From Guillardia theta CCMP2712 (taxonomy: Eukaryota > Cryptophyceae > Pyrenomonadales > Geminigeraceae): a stretch of 64,000 nt of DNA. This document shows, piece after piece, positions 1-11,827 of this stretch (its first letter is position 1; every line of letters starts with the position of its first letter). A program made the position numbers and the translations under genes. Under the pieces are notes generated by a model. That model searched no databases. It saw only the letters and a program-made list of their open reading frames with translations, and had not been told where the DNA came from. The stretch lies in NCBI RefSeq assembly GCF_000315625.1, contig NW_005434650.1, positions 162,158-226,157 of the forward strand, given 5' to 3'.

Positions 1-1990
1 CTGTGCCACCAGTACAAGCATCCAGCTCCTCTTGCGTCACTTCTCTCCAGCTGACCTCGCAGACCGCCGTTACATTCATTTCAGCCTCATCTCTCATGCT
101 CCACTGAAAATGCAAGGCGTTGGGCTCAATCCGCTCCACTGCTACAGAAGTTGGCAGCGGAGGTGGCAAGGGCTGAGTTACGACATCGCACTGAGCACTT
201 GGATCACTCAACCCCGCCTCACTCCTTGCACGAACAAAAAACTTATATGAACAGTTCGGCTGCAGCTGTTGCGCATGATAATACACAAGTTTGCTCAAGG
301 GCGAGGTAGCACGTCCATCTTCAGCAGACCCTGAGTTTGAGTACACGGCAGGTACGACAGCCTCTTTCATGTCAGATTCATCGTCGGTCTTGTATTGGAA
401 GACGTGATAGTGCTGGATTTCATACCCATGGTCTTCTGGTTGGTTCCAAACTAAGCTTGCAGAAAGCGACTTCACAGAATCCACTCGAACCTCTGCAGCT
501 GCAGGAGGCGGCAAAATGGTGGCAATTTCGCTCCATTCACCTACGCCCAGGCTATTGCTGGCCCGAACTCTGAAGTGGTAAGTCTTGTCAGCGTACAAAG
601 GAACTCGTTTCTTTTCCAAGGAAGGGATAACATCTGAAAATTTGGGGTGTGTGCAAGAACATGTCACTTCAGGCACGGATTTCCAATCATCTTCACGACT
701 ATCATCATCTGGCAATAAGCCCTCCAGGCGTTGCAAGAGATAACTTTCGGCACATAAATACTCGTCTCCCTTTTTACACGGAGCAGCCAAGATCGTCACT
801 TCAGCCATCGTACTTGAAACTCTATGAACGACCGGGCGAGGAGCAGGCACAGGAATATCTGACACATTGAGGGTGGGGAAGACTGCTGTAGTCCAAGGGG
901 ACGTTAAGACTGGCGGTCCCGAAGATGTACTGCGCAGCTCCAATCTCAAACGGATCTTGTACACGGTATTTGGTAGAAGCCCTGTGACCGGCGCATTGAC
1001 AATTTTCAACATGAAGATGCATTCCCCCAGGACTTCGGTGTCGTCAGCTTTGCAGAATTCAACATTCCAGAAAACATTGGGTGCAATGGTAGTTCCCTCC
1101 AAGCTTGGGGCAGGATTCCACTTGATATGCAAGCTTGTCGTTGTGCTATCTTCTAGCGCCAGTCCAGTTGGTTCTGGAAGACTCGTCAGTGCGGAAAAGT
1201 CATTAGTAGCCAGTGCTTGAGAGCCCGTGACCATTCCGTTTGAGCCTGGCACTAAAAAGTCCAAACTTTAATAATTGGCAGGTTTCGGTGTTTCAACACT
1301 CACCAGAAGTTGCAGGTTGAGTCGAATCCAAAGATGGTAAGAAACAGCTTGTTGTTGCAAGAACTGCCTTCGCTGCTTGAATTGCGGTCGGTAGAGCAGG
1401 CGATGGGAGTTGGAGTGAGGTGCAAGGGGGCAACGAAGCGATTCCTGTTGCAGCTGGAGAGCTGGCAAATGCTGCTGGATCCCTATGCGCACTGATAGTC
1501 GGAATGGCCATCGTAGCTCCCACATTTGCTGCGTGAGCTCCCAATACACTCGCTGCCCCCACACTGGCAGCATGAGTTGCCAGCACCGAGGTGGTGAGAG
1601 GGTTGGTTGGGATGAAAGGCAGAGGCAATGTAGAAGTTGTAATCGGCGTGATAGGTTGCAGTGCTGGAATAGTTTGCCTCACATCATTGGTCAATGCACC
1701 CAAGTCCAAGGAGCTACTGACGATGACTCGATCCATCCTGTTGCTGATAAACTCTGACATGTAAGTAGAAACCTCTGGAGTTGGCAACGCCCGCTGACCA
1801 TCGGCCAAGGACGTTGCTCCAGCGATCAGACTATGCTGCAAGGACTCTTGGCTTTCTGAGGTCTGAAGACCAAAAGATGTTGAAAAAACAGCTTTTGTTG
1901 GCTGAGGGAAGGAAAGGGGGTGAGCGGTGATAACGAGTCCGGACGAGGTAGTGAGATCCGTCGGAACCGGTTGGCTAACAGCCACGTTTG
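1..1990 (-). CDS. Fibronectin type III repeat protein (partial)
   Basis: Two exons are visible and the 3' end runs off the left edge. The exon at 1990-1304 follows a polypyrimidine/CAG acceptor and encodes a low-complexity Ser/Thr/Ala/Pro-rich stretch ending PATSG. A 58-nt intron (1303-1246) joins in phase to an exon from 1245 to base 1 with no stop. That exon holds about four FN3 beta-sandwich modules. Their openings include PEPTGLALEDSTTTSLHIKW, PRPVVHRVSSTMAEVTI, AEVRVDSVKSLSASLVW and TSVAVERIEPNALHFQW. Typical FN3 endings such as YHFRVRASNSLGVGEWS and YKFFVRARSEAGLSDPS are present. FN3 arrays usually bind proteins or carbohydrates; the role here is unknown. The first coding exon is not resolved. 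A minus-strand frame near 2370-2450 (EDEQAAKRRRSLELIV) may belong to it. Confidence 0.75.
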
Positions 1991-1999
1991 CTGAAAAAA

Positions 2000-3771
2000 A
2001 CGTTGTTTGAAAGCGCTACTCTTGTTCAACAGTACTGGCCTGTAAAGAATCGGTAAGCCAACTCCAAAACGAAAGAAAGTTCAAAAGTGTTGCGAAAGGT
2101 CTATAGGGAATTCGGAATTGCTCTACAAATGGACTAGTAACCGCCAAACATGTCTGAACAATAGGAGGGTTCCAAAACAAACATAGCTTCAACTAACTAA
2201 CTGCAAGTACATAAGGTTTATCACAGTCACTTTGCCGCGATATCAACCAGAAACCCTTTGCTCTTTTGAAATCAAGCTGCCCCTAATGAAAAATCCTGAG
2301 CGAGTCAAACAACGCATCAAGATTCAAGGCATCCTTCTTCAGAGGAAGCCTAAAATGTCATCATCTGCTCCACTGAGACTATCAACTCGAGCGATCTTCT
2401 CCTCTTAGCCGCTTGCTCATCCTCCTTCTCTCCATTCCCCTTCCCCAACTTTCGCCATGGCGCCAGGAGGAGCGGAGAAGACCCACCCCACCCCGTGAAA
2501 TATGAAAAATGACCCCACCCTGTTAGTCCTCAAGTACCCTACCGTTCCGTCCCCACCTCCCGTTTCCCCAAGACCAACGACCCCTTTCTCCTAGCTACCT
2601 CATCTGACCACCCCTGTTGCAACATGATTCTACCCCCCATGTTCATATCCGGACACACCCCTTTCACTACTCCCTTGGTAATCAGACCCTACCCCTTTGA
2701 TGTTCAAGACTACCCACCCATCATGCCATGTTACCCCACACAGTATGCAAATCAGTCTTTTCCACCCATCAGTTCTCCAAAAACTACCCCCTCAGACTAG
2801 CACCCCATCTTATCTCCACCCCTGCTAGTAGGGTGATACCCCTGCCACTCCATTTTGATATACATATTTATAAATTGTACCTTTGGCCATCAACGCTGTA
2901 CACATTATAATATTTGTTGATTAAATAAATATTTTACAGAATGGTGGTACTTTCGTTGTACGATTTTTGGTATCTAAAACGTTTTAAACAATACCAATAT
3001 TATCATCACGGGTAGCCATAGTGTTGCCCTTGTGGAAGGGGGTCCATTGAGGGGGGGTGTAATAATAGAGGTTGAACGGCTAATTGCCAAGGGTGGGTGG
3101 TAGTACCCACCATCAATCGTAGACTCTTTCCTGGGTGGGGTTGATATGTTAGATTTCTCAACTAGTCCTTACCCCACACTACCCTACCCTACCCTGGAGG
3201 CATTATTTGGGGTACATACACCCTCCCCAGTCATCAGAAGACCCACCCCCAGAAGATTTTGACCTTCAAGCCCGTAGATTCCCTAGAAGGAAAACCCACC
3301 CCTAGTCTCCCTCTGCGGCCATGCCCCCATAGGTGGACCCCTACCTCCCAATTCCGTTTCAAGTACCCCCTCTTTCCCTATGTACTCCTGACCTACTGCC
3401 TCTTCCTCTACTCGGGGATAGAAATTCCCCCGGTCTCGGAATGTTCAAAGTAAAGCTGTCTAACCACCCCACCCTATCTGCTCCCTCCCTAATTGCACTC
3501 CTTGTTTCAACCACCCCTCATCAAGACTTATCATGGACCGGTAGTCCACGATAACCAAATCAAATCAACTGTCACCCAGTCGTTCACCGGGTGTACTTCG
3601 ACTACCCCGGTCTTTGTCTGGAAATTAGACGTGAGGGTGGGTACTCTATTCCTCATCTCGCTTTTTTCTTCCCCAACTCTGAAGGACCCCTCATCTCCTC
3701 GTTCCCTCATCCCCACTCCTACGTTTCGCTGACTCGAATTTGTTTATGTTGGGCGCTATGAGCTCAATCCT
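2000..3771. other. Intergenic region rich in CCACCCC/TACCCC motifs
   Basis: No convincing gene. From about 2480 to 3720 the plus strand is packed with short C-runs of the type ACCCC, CACCCC and TACCCC, for example the run of ACCCT units near 3180-3195. Between them lies AT-rich sequence (2860-3010). A possible 5' exon of the FN3 gene lies near 2370-2450. Short open frames at 2728-3730 are proline-rich by-products of the C-runs. Confidence 0.5.
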
Positions 3772-3809
3772 TTTGTAGTAATGCAGTCGAGTCACTGCAT
3801 TACTACAAA
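3772..3809. repeat. Perfect 16-bp inverted repeat (stem-loop)
   Basis: TTTGTAGTAATGCAGT (3772-3787) is followed by 6 bases (CGAGTC) and its exact reverse complement ACTGCATTACTACAAA (3794-3809). It lies about 165 bp upstream of the polycystin start codon. As RNA it would form a 16-bp hairpin with a 6-nt loop. It could be a regulatory or terminator-like structure or the footprint of a small mobile element. Confidence 0.85.
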
Positions 3810-3975
3810 CAAATTCAGTGACGTCCGGTCATCGGACAAAAACAGTCGGTCGCCAGCCCGGCCGGGCTCTTGTCGCATCATCGCCCTCAAACACCTTCAG
3901 CAGGTCCGTCCGGCCAGCCGTCCGGCAACATCCTGTACTGGGCAAGGACGGCAACGCGCGTCTGGTGAACTAGAG

Positions 3976-5970
3976 ATGGCGGGGAGGCTGCGGAGGATAT
4001 GGCAGGAGGCGATGGAGGAGGAGCTGCAGTACGAGGGGGAGGACGAGGAGTCTGTTAGAGTCGGCAAGTGGGTGAGGGATGTCTGCATGTAAGTTATAGT
4101 TGCGCAGCAATGCTCCGTCAGTGATCACCGTTCATTCACCAGGTTCTGCCTCTATCTCCTTGTCTGCACTCTCGCAGTGCTTTTGGGGAACGAGAAGAAC
4201 ATGGCAAGGAGTGTGAACAAGTTCTGGGTGAACTTCTTCTCGAACCGGAGCTCGACAGTCAGGTGAGCTTGCTCGAAAGCCATGGCTAGTTTCAAAGTTT
4301 GTTGTTCCTTACGAGGTCCTCAGAGACCTGGATGGGCTGCAGCTGTTCATGAACGAGGTGATTGCTGGCGAGCTGATGAAGACTTCATTCCTGTACAACC
4401 GCTACGGACAACAGAACAGCTCTTACGGAGTTCTTTTCGGCAATTCGTTGATTGGGAATGCAAGGTGATTTGTGGGCTGTGACAGCCATCAGGCTAACGG
4501 CGTTGCAGCTTGCGGCAGGTGAGGGTCAAGAGCGACGCGTGCGGCTCAGTCCATGGCGCCCTTGACAACGATGGCATCCTAGCTGGCACCGAGTGCTACC
4601 CGTCATGGACCTTGGGAACGGAAGACGCCGTCTACTCCAAGAGCAAGGCTCAGAAGCCCCTACAGCCCAAGAGCTTCCACGCCTTCACCTCCGCAGCTTC
4701 GACCGGCTCTCCCAGCTACGTCGGGAGCTTCGGCACGTACCCGGGAGGAGGCTTCGTCGCTTCGTTCGCTGTGCAAGACACGAGCAGGATATTGCAAGAA
4801 GTTGCAGGCGCCCAATGGGTGGACCCGAAGACTCGCGCGCTCTTCTTTGAGATGTTCATGTACAGCGCCAATGACGATCTGTTTCTTTTCTCTCAAGTCT
4901 GCTTCGAGTTCCCAGCTGGAGGCTTCGTTTTACCGTCTAGCACGGTGTACACCTACGATATCAACCGCTACAAGGCGAGCAGCATGAAGAGCAACCTCGA
5001 GTACTTCTTCTTCTTCTTATCCTTGTTGTACATCTTGAAGGAGTTCGCGGCCTTCCGTCGACAGAACATCTGGAGATATCTTCACTTCGACTGGCCAACC
5101 CTCGAGTTGACGCTGGTGCTGCTGGTTATCATCAGCGCCGGGCTGAGAGTGTACCACTCGTACATGCTCTCAAAGATTACTTCATCCTCGGCCATGACTG
5201 TTCTATCTGTGCAGCAGGCTGTAAGAGGAGCTGCAGTCGCGTCGGCAAATCTCGATGCTGCCTTCGGGGTCATCGCGTTTCTTCTCTGGACCAAAAGTCT
5301 GAGATACATCATGCTCACCAGGTCAACTCGTCGCTTAATGACAGCGATCTACTTCAACGTCCGCAAGATGCTGTCGTTCGCCATGATCGCTACTTTGCTC
5401 ATCTACGCCTGCTCACTCACTGCTTTCATGCTGTTCGGGGCCAACCTTGACCAGTTCCAGTCGATCAACAGAAGCGGCTCCACCATCATCCAGTCGATCT
5501 TCGGCAACAAGATCTTCGCTGTCCTGGTCCATGAGACCGGCAGCGGAGGTTTCCTCTACTACTTCGGAACCATCGCGGCGATCCGCGTCTTCGTCTACAG
5601 CATCCTTGTGGCCATCGGCATCGACAGCTACAGGAAGGCGGTGCAAGGCGAGCAGACGGCGAAGAAGCCTCTGCTAGAGCTGATCCGCGGGGAGCTTGCG
5701 CGGAGACATCGGGAGTACATGACGTGAGATTGTTCTTCGCTCTTAACTTCTCTGAGGGTGTTGGATGTAGGAGGGGATTCAAGGAGGAGGAGGAGGCGTC
5801 GGGCCTGGTGAGCCCCGTTTGTTCATTCATATGGACTGACAGCCTGGCAGAGGACGATCAACCGACGAGCTTCTTCGAACGCGCAGCGCAAGGAGTCAGG
5901 AGCTCCCCGCGAAGCAAGATGGAAACCCTGGGGGTTGGATGACAAGGACGGCAGTAACGAGCATCTGTGA
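3976..5970 (+). CDS. Polycystin-2-like (TRPP/PKD) cation channel
   Basis: Six-exon gene. Best-fitting exons: 3976-4088, 4143-4262, about 4299-4462, 4509-5723, 5771-5807 and 5851-5970. Exon 1 encodes a short acidic cytosolic tail; S1 follows (FCLYLLVCTLAVLLG). The extracellular polycystin domain is recognisable from LRQVRVKSDACGS, ECYPSW, WVDPKTRALFFEMF and FEFPAGGFVLPS. S2 to S6 lie at about 5000-5640, with LSFAMIATLLIYACSLTAF as S5. Polycystins form tetrameric cation channels, often ciliary. The pore stretch reads SIFGNKIF where animal PKD2 has the LGD filter, so the acidic residue is missing. The C-terminus is short and charged, with no clear EF hand. The start is the ATG nearest S1; the frame is open further upstream to 3781. 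The exon 2/3 junction is uncertain. The gene converges with the C2/coiled-coil gene. Confidence 0.85.
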
Positions 5971-6073
5971 TGGGCCCTTCACTTCGCCCAGCCGATCGCC
6001 TGCAGCCAGTAGTTCTCCGCATCGCGGATGGAGCCGGCGACGAAACTTTCTTTCTGCTTGCTGATCCTTGAGG

Positions 6074-9000
6074 TCAGTGCGAGCGGTTGACTGAGGCAGC
6101 AACAACCTGAGGATCGCCGACTTCTCTTCCTCTCTTGGCAGCGGATCTGCGACACGCGTCAGTCTTGTTGTGCTCGTGACGAGCATGGCAACCCGGGTTG
6201 ATGCTCCTGCTGCTGCTGCTGTCGGCCGGCTCCGGCGGTCTCCCTTGCTCGGGCATCTTGTCGCCAGGATAGTCTCTGAACCACGTCTCTGGAGAAATCT
6301 GAGCAGCTGTCAGCTGTGCGGCCCGATGCTGCCTCTCACCTGCGCTCGGAGGTTGGAAGCCAGTCGGTTACTGTGATCGAGACGGTCTTGGAGGACAGCA
6401 ACCTGCGGCAGAGGTCAGCTCGACCCTCATCGCACTGCCTTCACGTGGCATCTGTGCTTCTCCTTCTCTGCCAGCAGCTCGTGTGCGAGGCTGCGGCTTG
6501 TGTCTTCCAGCTGGAAACATCTCTTCTCCGTGCCTGAGGCCAGGGTGACATTCTGGGAGGGGAGGGAGGACTCACTTGTCAGGTTCTCCTTGGCGGCGGT
6601 CAAGGCCTTCTGAAGGGCGGAGATGCGGGCTCGAAGCGCTCTGATCAAGACAGCGTTGCCCTCCCACTTGCTCTCCTCCACGTCCATGGCGAGAGGCTGT
6701 TGATCTCTGGGGAACAGGTCAGTGAGGAGAAGCGCTGCGAGGAAAGGATACCTCGGGTCCTTGTCGTGCCCATCCTCGCTGTGTGGTGCGGAGTCATTGA
6801 AGGGAAGGAAAGCTCGAGGGCTCCAGGGCTGCGGGGGGGGGAAGTCTTCAACAGGCTGCCGGATGAGTCTATTGCTCCTCCTCTGCTGGGGCACTCTCGG
6901 CCCCTCCTGCGCCTCCGAACTCAAGGCCTCCAGGGTCTCAGGGACCTGCGGGTTGATGGAGCCCGAGACAATCTCTGCAGGCACAAGGTGAGAACGAGCT
7001 GAGGTCCGGCCTCCTCCTTCACAGCACCTGCGAGTGAGCTCTGGAGCTTGATGCGCATCCCTTCCATATCGTGAGACTCAATTTCTTCCTGCCTCTGGTT
7101 CGTCAACTCCTCCACTTCCTCCTCTTCCTTCTCCTCCTCCTCGGCAAACTTGACGCACCTTGAGGGTCTTTCTGGCCTGATGCTGCGACTTCTCCCACGT
7201 CTCTTTCTCAGCCATCAGCTCCTGCAGCTTTGCCTGCCAGAGATTCAGACCAGAGGAAAGCAGAGGAGGAGCTGCAGGGAGAGAAGGAGGAGGGGAAGGA
7301 GGAGGAGCTGCACGAAAGGATGGAGGACCTCGGTCGAGGACGAGCGGCTGGTGACGGCTGCGAGCTCCTCCTCGAGTTTCTCCTTGTCAACTTTCTGCCA
7401 GCGATTTCAACTCGTTGCGAGATGACAAGCCACTCACGAGCTGGCGGTACAGCTGGGAAAACTCCTCGACGTCGCTCGTTAGCTTCTCGTTGGCCTTGAC
7501 CAACTCGTCCAGCTCTGCCGCTTGACTGTGAGGAGAAGGAGCAGGGAAAGAGAAAGAGCGGGGGGAGGAGAGCGGGGGAGAAGGGAGGTACCGAACTCTC
7601 GTTGGAGGGCGAGCTCATGCAGGGTGAGCTCTTCCTTCCACTGCTGCACCATGCTCTCGTAGCTGCTGGTGACATGTTGGAGCTGAAGATGGCTATGAGA
7701 AGGAGCAATGAAAGGGACGCGAAAGAGAGGGAGGAAAGAAGGGAGAGGAGCAGGGTGAACCTGGTCACTTAAAAGAGCTTCAGCTCGTTTCAGGTCGGCG
7801 ACTTCTTTTCTCATCTCATGCTTCAGACCTCGAATGATCAACTTGCTGCTCGTCATCTTGGAGGGAAGTCATTTTGAAGGAAAGAGACGACAAGAAAATC
7901 ACGACAAGACAGCGTCAAGGCGACGACCTGAGAATCAAGAGTCGTCGTCGATTCTAGAACTTTCTCTTTCATCTCCGATAGCAGCACATCGAAATTCTCG
8001 ACGAATCTGTTGTCTTCCACCCGTTGATGTTCGATGAAGTTGAGACAGAAGGAGAGCCTGTCTTCAAACTCTTGTATCTTCCTCGCTATATCCTCTTCGT
8101 CCATGGGCTGGCCCCTCGGTGCTACCTCTCCTCCTCCTCTCCTCTTCTCTCCCTCCCCACCCAGCAGTTGGACTGACGTATCTTCCTCACTTGAAATGTC
8201 TTCACGCTTCGGGTTTGCGTCCATTTCCGACGAGGGAGAGGAGGAGTATCGAGCAGAGAAGCACAGGCTGGTGCTCTTTCCATTGCCTCCCGTAACTACC
8301 GTCCCGTCCAAGTCGCGCACGACGTGCCAAGTCTGCGCGGGGGTGAGCCGAGCAGGGGCAGGCCGAGGTGACCTGGTCGAGCTGAGCCCCAGGAGCGAGA
8401 CTGATGAGCACTTGACCTACGCAGCCGAACTCGCTGTTGATGACGGAGAGGAGGAGAGTGACCTGAGAGTCAAGGTGAGAGAGGAGTAGGGAGGGGAACT
8501 TGGGGAGGTAGGAGAGAGAGCCAGGAAAAGAGAAGGAGGATAGAGAAGATAACGGGTTATGAGGAGGAAGGAAAAGGTGGATAAGGAAGGGGAGAACAGG
8601 GGAGGGGGCATGGCAGTACCTCTCTACCGTCAAGCGGGAAGGGTTTCTCAAACGGCTCATTGCAAACGTCGGTGACGGTCAGGGTCTCGTTGAATTCAAC
8701 GTGATCGAGAGATGACCGAACCTGCAAAGGGAAACGTAAGAAGATGACGGGAGAATGTAGAGGCTACCGAGAGACTATAGGGACATAAAGATATAGAGGC
8801 TATAGAGATATAGAGGCTATAGAGATATAGAGGCTATAGATAGAGGCTATAGATAGAGGCTATAGAGACTGTAGATACTACGTTCGTTTGATCAGTCAAT
8901 CCAGATAGAGACGTTCAGGGCGTGACAAACACAGATACATACATACAACGCGATCAATCTTCATCAAGAGCGGGGGATGAAGGTATCACAGACCTTCTTG

Positions 9001-10383
9001 GTAGTCAGCTGAGGGCGAACGTCGTAGATGACTTGCTCAGACTCGAGAGAGACCCCGTGAGGAGAAGATCGACCTGCCATGTTGTGGTCATCACTCTGAG
9101 GGGGGAGCAGGCGACTCAAAAACCTCTGGAGGGCAGCGTATGTCTTAGCGAGACGTCACGGGAATGGCGGATGGTGTGAGAGGACAGGACGCTGACGGCA
9201 CAACAAACTTCTCCCTAGGAGGCATCAAGTGAGCTCATGGCATCAGCTTCACTCCCTTGCACTCACTGGCTTCACAAGCTTGCAGGGTCGGTTGCGAACT
9301 CCGACGATGGACAAGGAGATGGCCCAAGGGACGACAGCCGGAGGGACCGACGCCTGCAGCCACATGAGCCCTCACACCATCAACGAGCCGCAGGATCACC
9401 GGAGGATGACTAGTCGCTCGCTGACCTGCTTGCGCTCCTTCAGCCTCCATGCCATGAGAGTCTCTCCTGGTCTCTCTGCCGCACCAAGTTCAACCTCACA
9501 CGCGACCCTCTCACACCCTCCCCTCCGACCTCAGCACATCGCCGAAGGACTCCAGGCGATCCCTGAGAGAGTCTAGCTGCTCGAACATGACGAGAATCTG
9601 CTAAGGATGAGGGCAAATAAAGAGGCGTCGCTGCCCGTGACCTGCTTCTTGTCTCGAGCACAGGACCTGGTTGTGCGGCTGACTTGGCCCAAAGTCTCTT
9701 CAATAACCTGACAAAGAGCGAGGGTGAGTAGTGAAGGAGCAAGAGAAGCTCACCTGCTCTGACGACGAGATCCGAGTCTCAACATCAGCGAAGAAGGACA
9801 GCTGTACATCATCTCTCAACTCTCTCCCTCCTCGTTATGCCACACCATCACCTTCGTCTCCAAGAACTCGACTTGCCTCGCAAGCTCTTGGTTCTTCTCC
9901 TCCGCTACTCTCAGCTGCATCAGACCGTAAGTCTCAATGACTGTCTCCTCATGTCATCACCGAAGCTGCGAGCGAGTCAAGCTCCTCCCGATCATCGTTG
10001 ACGAGAGCTGCGTACTCACAAACGTTCCCCTCTTTCACCTTGAGCAAACATTGAGACATGTCGGATGCCAGCACATCTAGCCCTTGCTCAAGACTCGCCA
10101 TGCCCAGAGCTAGCTGCACCTCTTCCTCTTCGTTCCTTGCGGCATGTCGCAGCTTTGACTCGAGCATGGCCAGCCCCTTGGCTGTCCTTCGAATGAGTGC
10201 ATGGCCATTGGGGTCTTCGGCATCGAGGTAGTCAAGAACGAACTCGAGATGATCGATCGGATCTGCGGGGGTTCCATGCTCTGGCAGCTGATGGCACATG
10301 AGGAGACGACGAGACGCTCTCGCTGCCAGCGCTTCCAGTTGCTGCCATGAGCGCCCCCGCCCACCTGCCGCCGCCCCCGACAT
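6074..10383 (-). CDS. C2-domain coiled-coil protein
   Basis: Many short exons on the minus strand. The first, 10383 to about 9965, starts MSGAAAGGRGR and is helical and acidic (LEFVLDYLDAEDPNG). Coiled-coil exons follow (LRVAEEKNQELARQVEFLE, VIEETLGQVSRTTRS, FEQLDSLRDRLESFGDVL). Between about 9340 and 8250 the pieces fit a C2 beta-sandwich: WAISLSIVGVRNRPCKLVKP, YDVRPQLTTKK, VRSSLDHVEFNETLTVTD, LLLSVINSEFGCVGQVLI and TWHVVRDLDGTVV. After it come more coiled coils (IQEFEDRLSFCLNFIEHQR, ELDELVKANEKLTSDVEEF) and a Pro-rich linker near 6850. The likely stop is at 6074. One intron (8333-8372) is only 40 nt. C2 plus long coiled coils suggests a membrane-, centriole- or cilium-associated scaffold, but no family could be assigned. 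Exon joins around 9000-9250 are uncertain. Confidence 0.65.
8770..8876. repeat. Tandem ATAGAGGCTATAG repeat in an intron
   Basis: Imperfect tandem units of ATAGAGGCTATAGAGAT and shorter variants. They lie in the intron between two C2-domain exons of the minus-strand gene. Confidence 0.8.
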
Positions 10384-10950
10384 GGATTGACAACACTCGC
10401 ATATAAGTAATATATAATTGTACCAATAATTAGTTTACTGTTGTTTTTCGAAACTATAAACAGTAATAATATAAAAATATATTTAGTACCAAGTAGTAGT
10501 GGAAAAAGTTTTATTCTCAAAGGGTTTTGATGGCGTTCATGCCGCGAGACGTAGTGGAGCAAGGGAATGGAAAGCCATGGCAGGGAAGGGGAATCGAAGA
10601 AATGGAAGGAAAGGAAGGAAAGGGCAGGATAAGAAGACAATGTAGCGAGAGGAGGGAGCAAGGAATGAGGGAGGGAACGAGAGAGGGAAGAGAGGAGCCC
10701 TGGAGCACGGCAACTTGGGATAGAAATGGATTGCGAGGAGCTTGTTTGGGAGCCATGCAAGAAGGATTGTCAAGATGAGTATGCGTTAGAGACAGCCATG
10801 CAATCCATGGGGTGTAGCTTAACAGGCCATGTCAATGAGTTTGAAATTGACCTAGGAGAAGTTGTCTTTGCAGAACTTTGTGATTTGTTCATGTCAACTC
10901 TTTCCACGATGAAGAACTGATGATCCACGTCTGATCTTGCAGATCTTCGG
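10384..10950. other. Intergenic spacer, divergent promoters
   Basis: Separates the C2/coiled-coil gene (minus) from the TMEM50-like gene (plus). Holds an AT-rich block (10390-10520), a GGAA-rich purine tract (10555-10700) and a plus-strand open frame at 10726-10920 without a recognised domain. That frame could be a 5' exon of the TMEM50-like gene but no convincing splice links them. Confidence 0.4.
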
Positions 10951-11794
10951 AATGTTCATCACGGCAAACATAGAGGTGCAGCGTCGACAACTCGCGTTAC
11001 TAGCCGGAGCGTTCTTCGGGGTGGGTTGGTTGGTATTCATCGATTCCCTGCTTCAGTTCAACCGCTGCTGGGATCAGCTGGACTACGGGGACCCCTGCAG
11101 CTGGGGACCTGCTCCTCTCAACGCGACTTCCAAGTATGTGCACACGCCTGACTCGCCCCCGCCCTCCTTCAACCCGTTTCCCCCCTGGCCAGGAGGCGGA
11201 GGGCAACCCACCACTACCCCGGAGCCCGTCACGCACAAGGGCTGGTCGGGGCTGGACGGCAAGTACAAGCTCGTCTACATCCCCGGGGTAGCCTGCTGCC
11301 TTGCTCTACCGCCATCCTCACGCCCCGCAGATCATCGCCCTCGTCTCCCTCTTCTTCGTCAACACCGTCAACGTGCGGGACCTCAGTGAAGACACGACGG
11401 AGGTAGCTGAAGGCGCTTCCCCCGTCGCCCTCAAGGTCCGTCCCTGTCAGCTCGACCTGCTCTCACACTCTCTCCCTCCTCCGCAGGTGTGGCTCTTCAC
11501 CGGGATGATCATCGGCTTCACCTCCATCGCCCTCTCCATCTGGGTATACGCCGACCTCTTCTCTCGCAGCCCCAACATCCAAGACGACCCGGTCTGACTC
11601 TCCTCTCCTCCCTCGCGACTCCTCCTGACAGCCGCAGGCCCTTGCTGCCATGATCCAGACCATCTTCATCGCCATCGCCTCCTACGTCTTCTTCATCGCT
11701 CGTTCCATCGGTAACTCGTCATGCTCTGCTTCTAGCCTCACACTGGCTTGACACAGGCGGGCACGAGCTCTGGGGAACAGACCCCCTGCTGTAA
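10951..11794 (+). CDS. TMEM50/Vps68-like four-span membrane protein
   Basis: Five exons. Introns include 11288-11330 (43 nt) and one ending CCGCAG just before GTGTGGCTC. The protein has the four helices of the TMEM50/UPF0220/Vps68 family: LALLAGAFFGVGWLVFID, IIALVSLFFVNTVNV, VWLFTGMIIGFTSIALSIW and MIQTIFIAIASYVFFI. It ends GGHELWGTDPLL, which resembles the ...EDLW end of animal TMEM50A. Vps68 works in endosomal sorting and TMEM50 proteins lie in endomembranes. The loop after helix 1 carries a Pro/Gly-rich insertion of about 35 residues (SPPPSFNPFPPWPGGGGQ) not typical of the family; its frame is open, so it is probably coding. The ATG at 10951 fits family length. A possible acceptor at 10936 leaves room for an upstream exon. 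Confidence 0.8.
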
Positions 11795-11827
11795 GGCTAC
11801 CAGGAGAGCGAGCGGGAGCAGGAGGAA

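Noticed and set aside
2728-3732. Several 60-80 codon plus-strand frames rich in Pro/Thr/Leu
   Set aside because: They arise from the CCACCCC-rich intergenic sequence. No splice links or domain signals.
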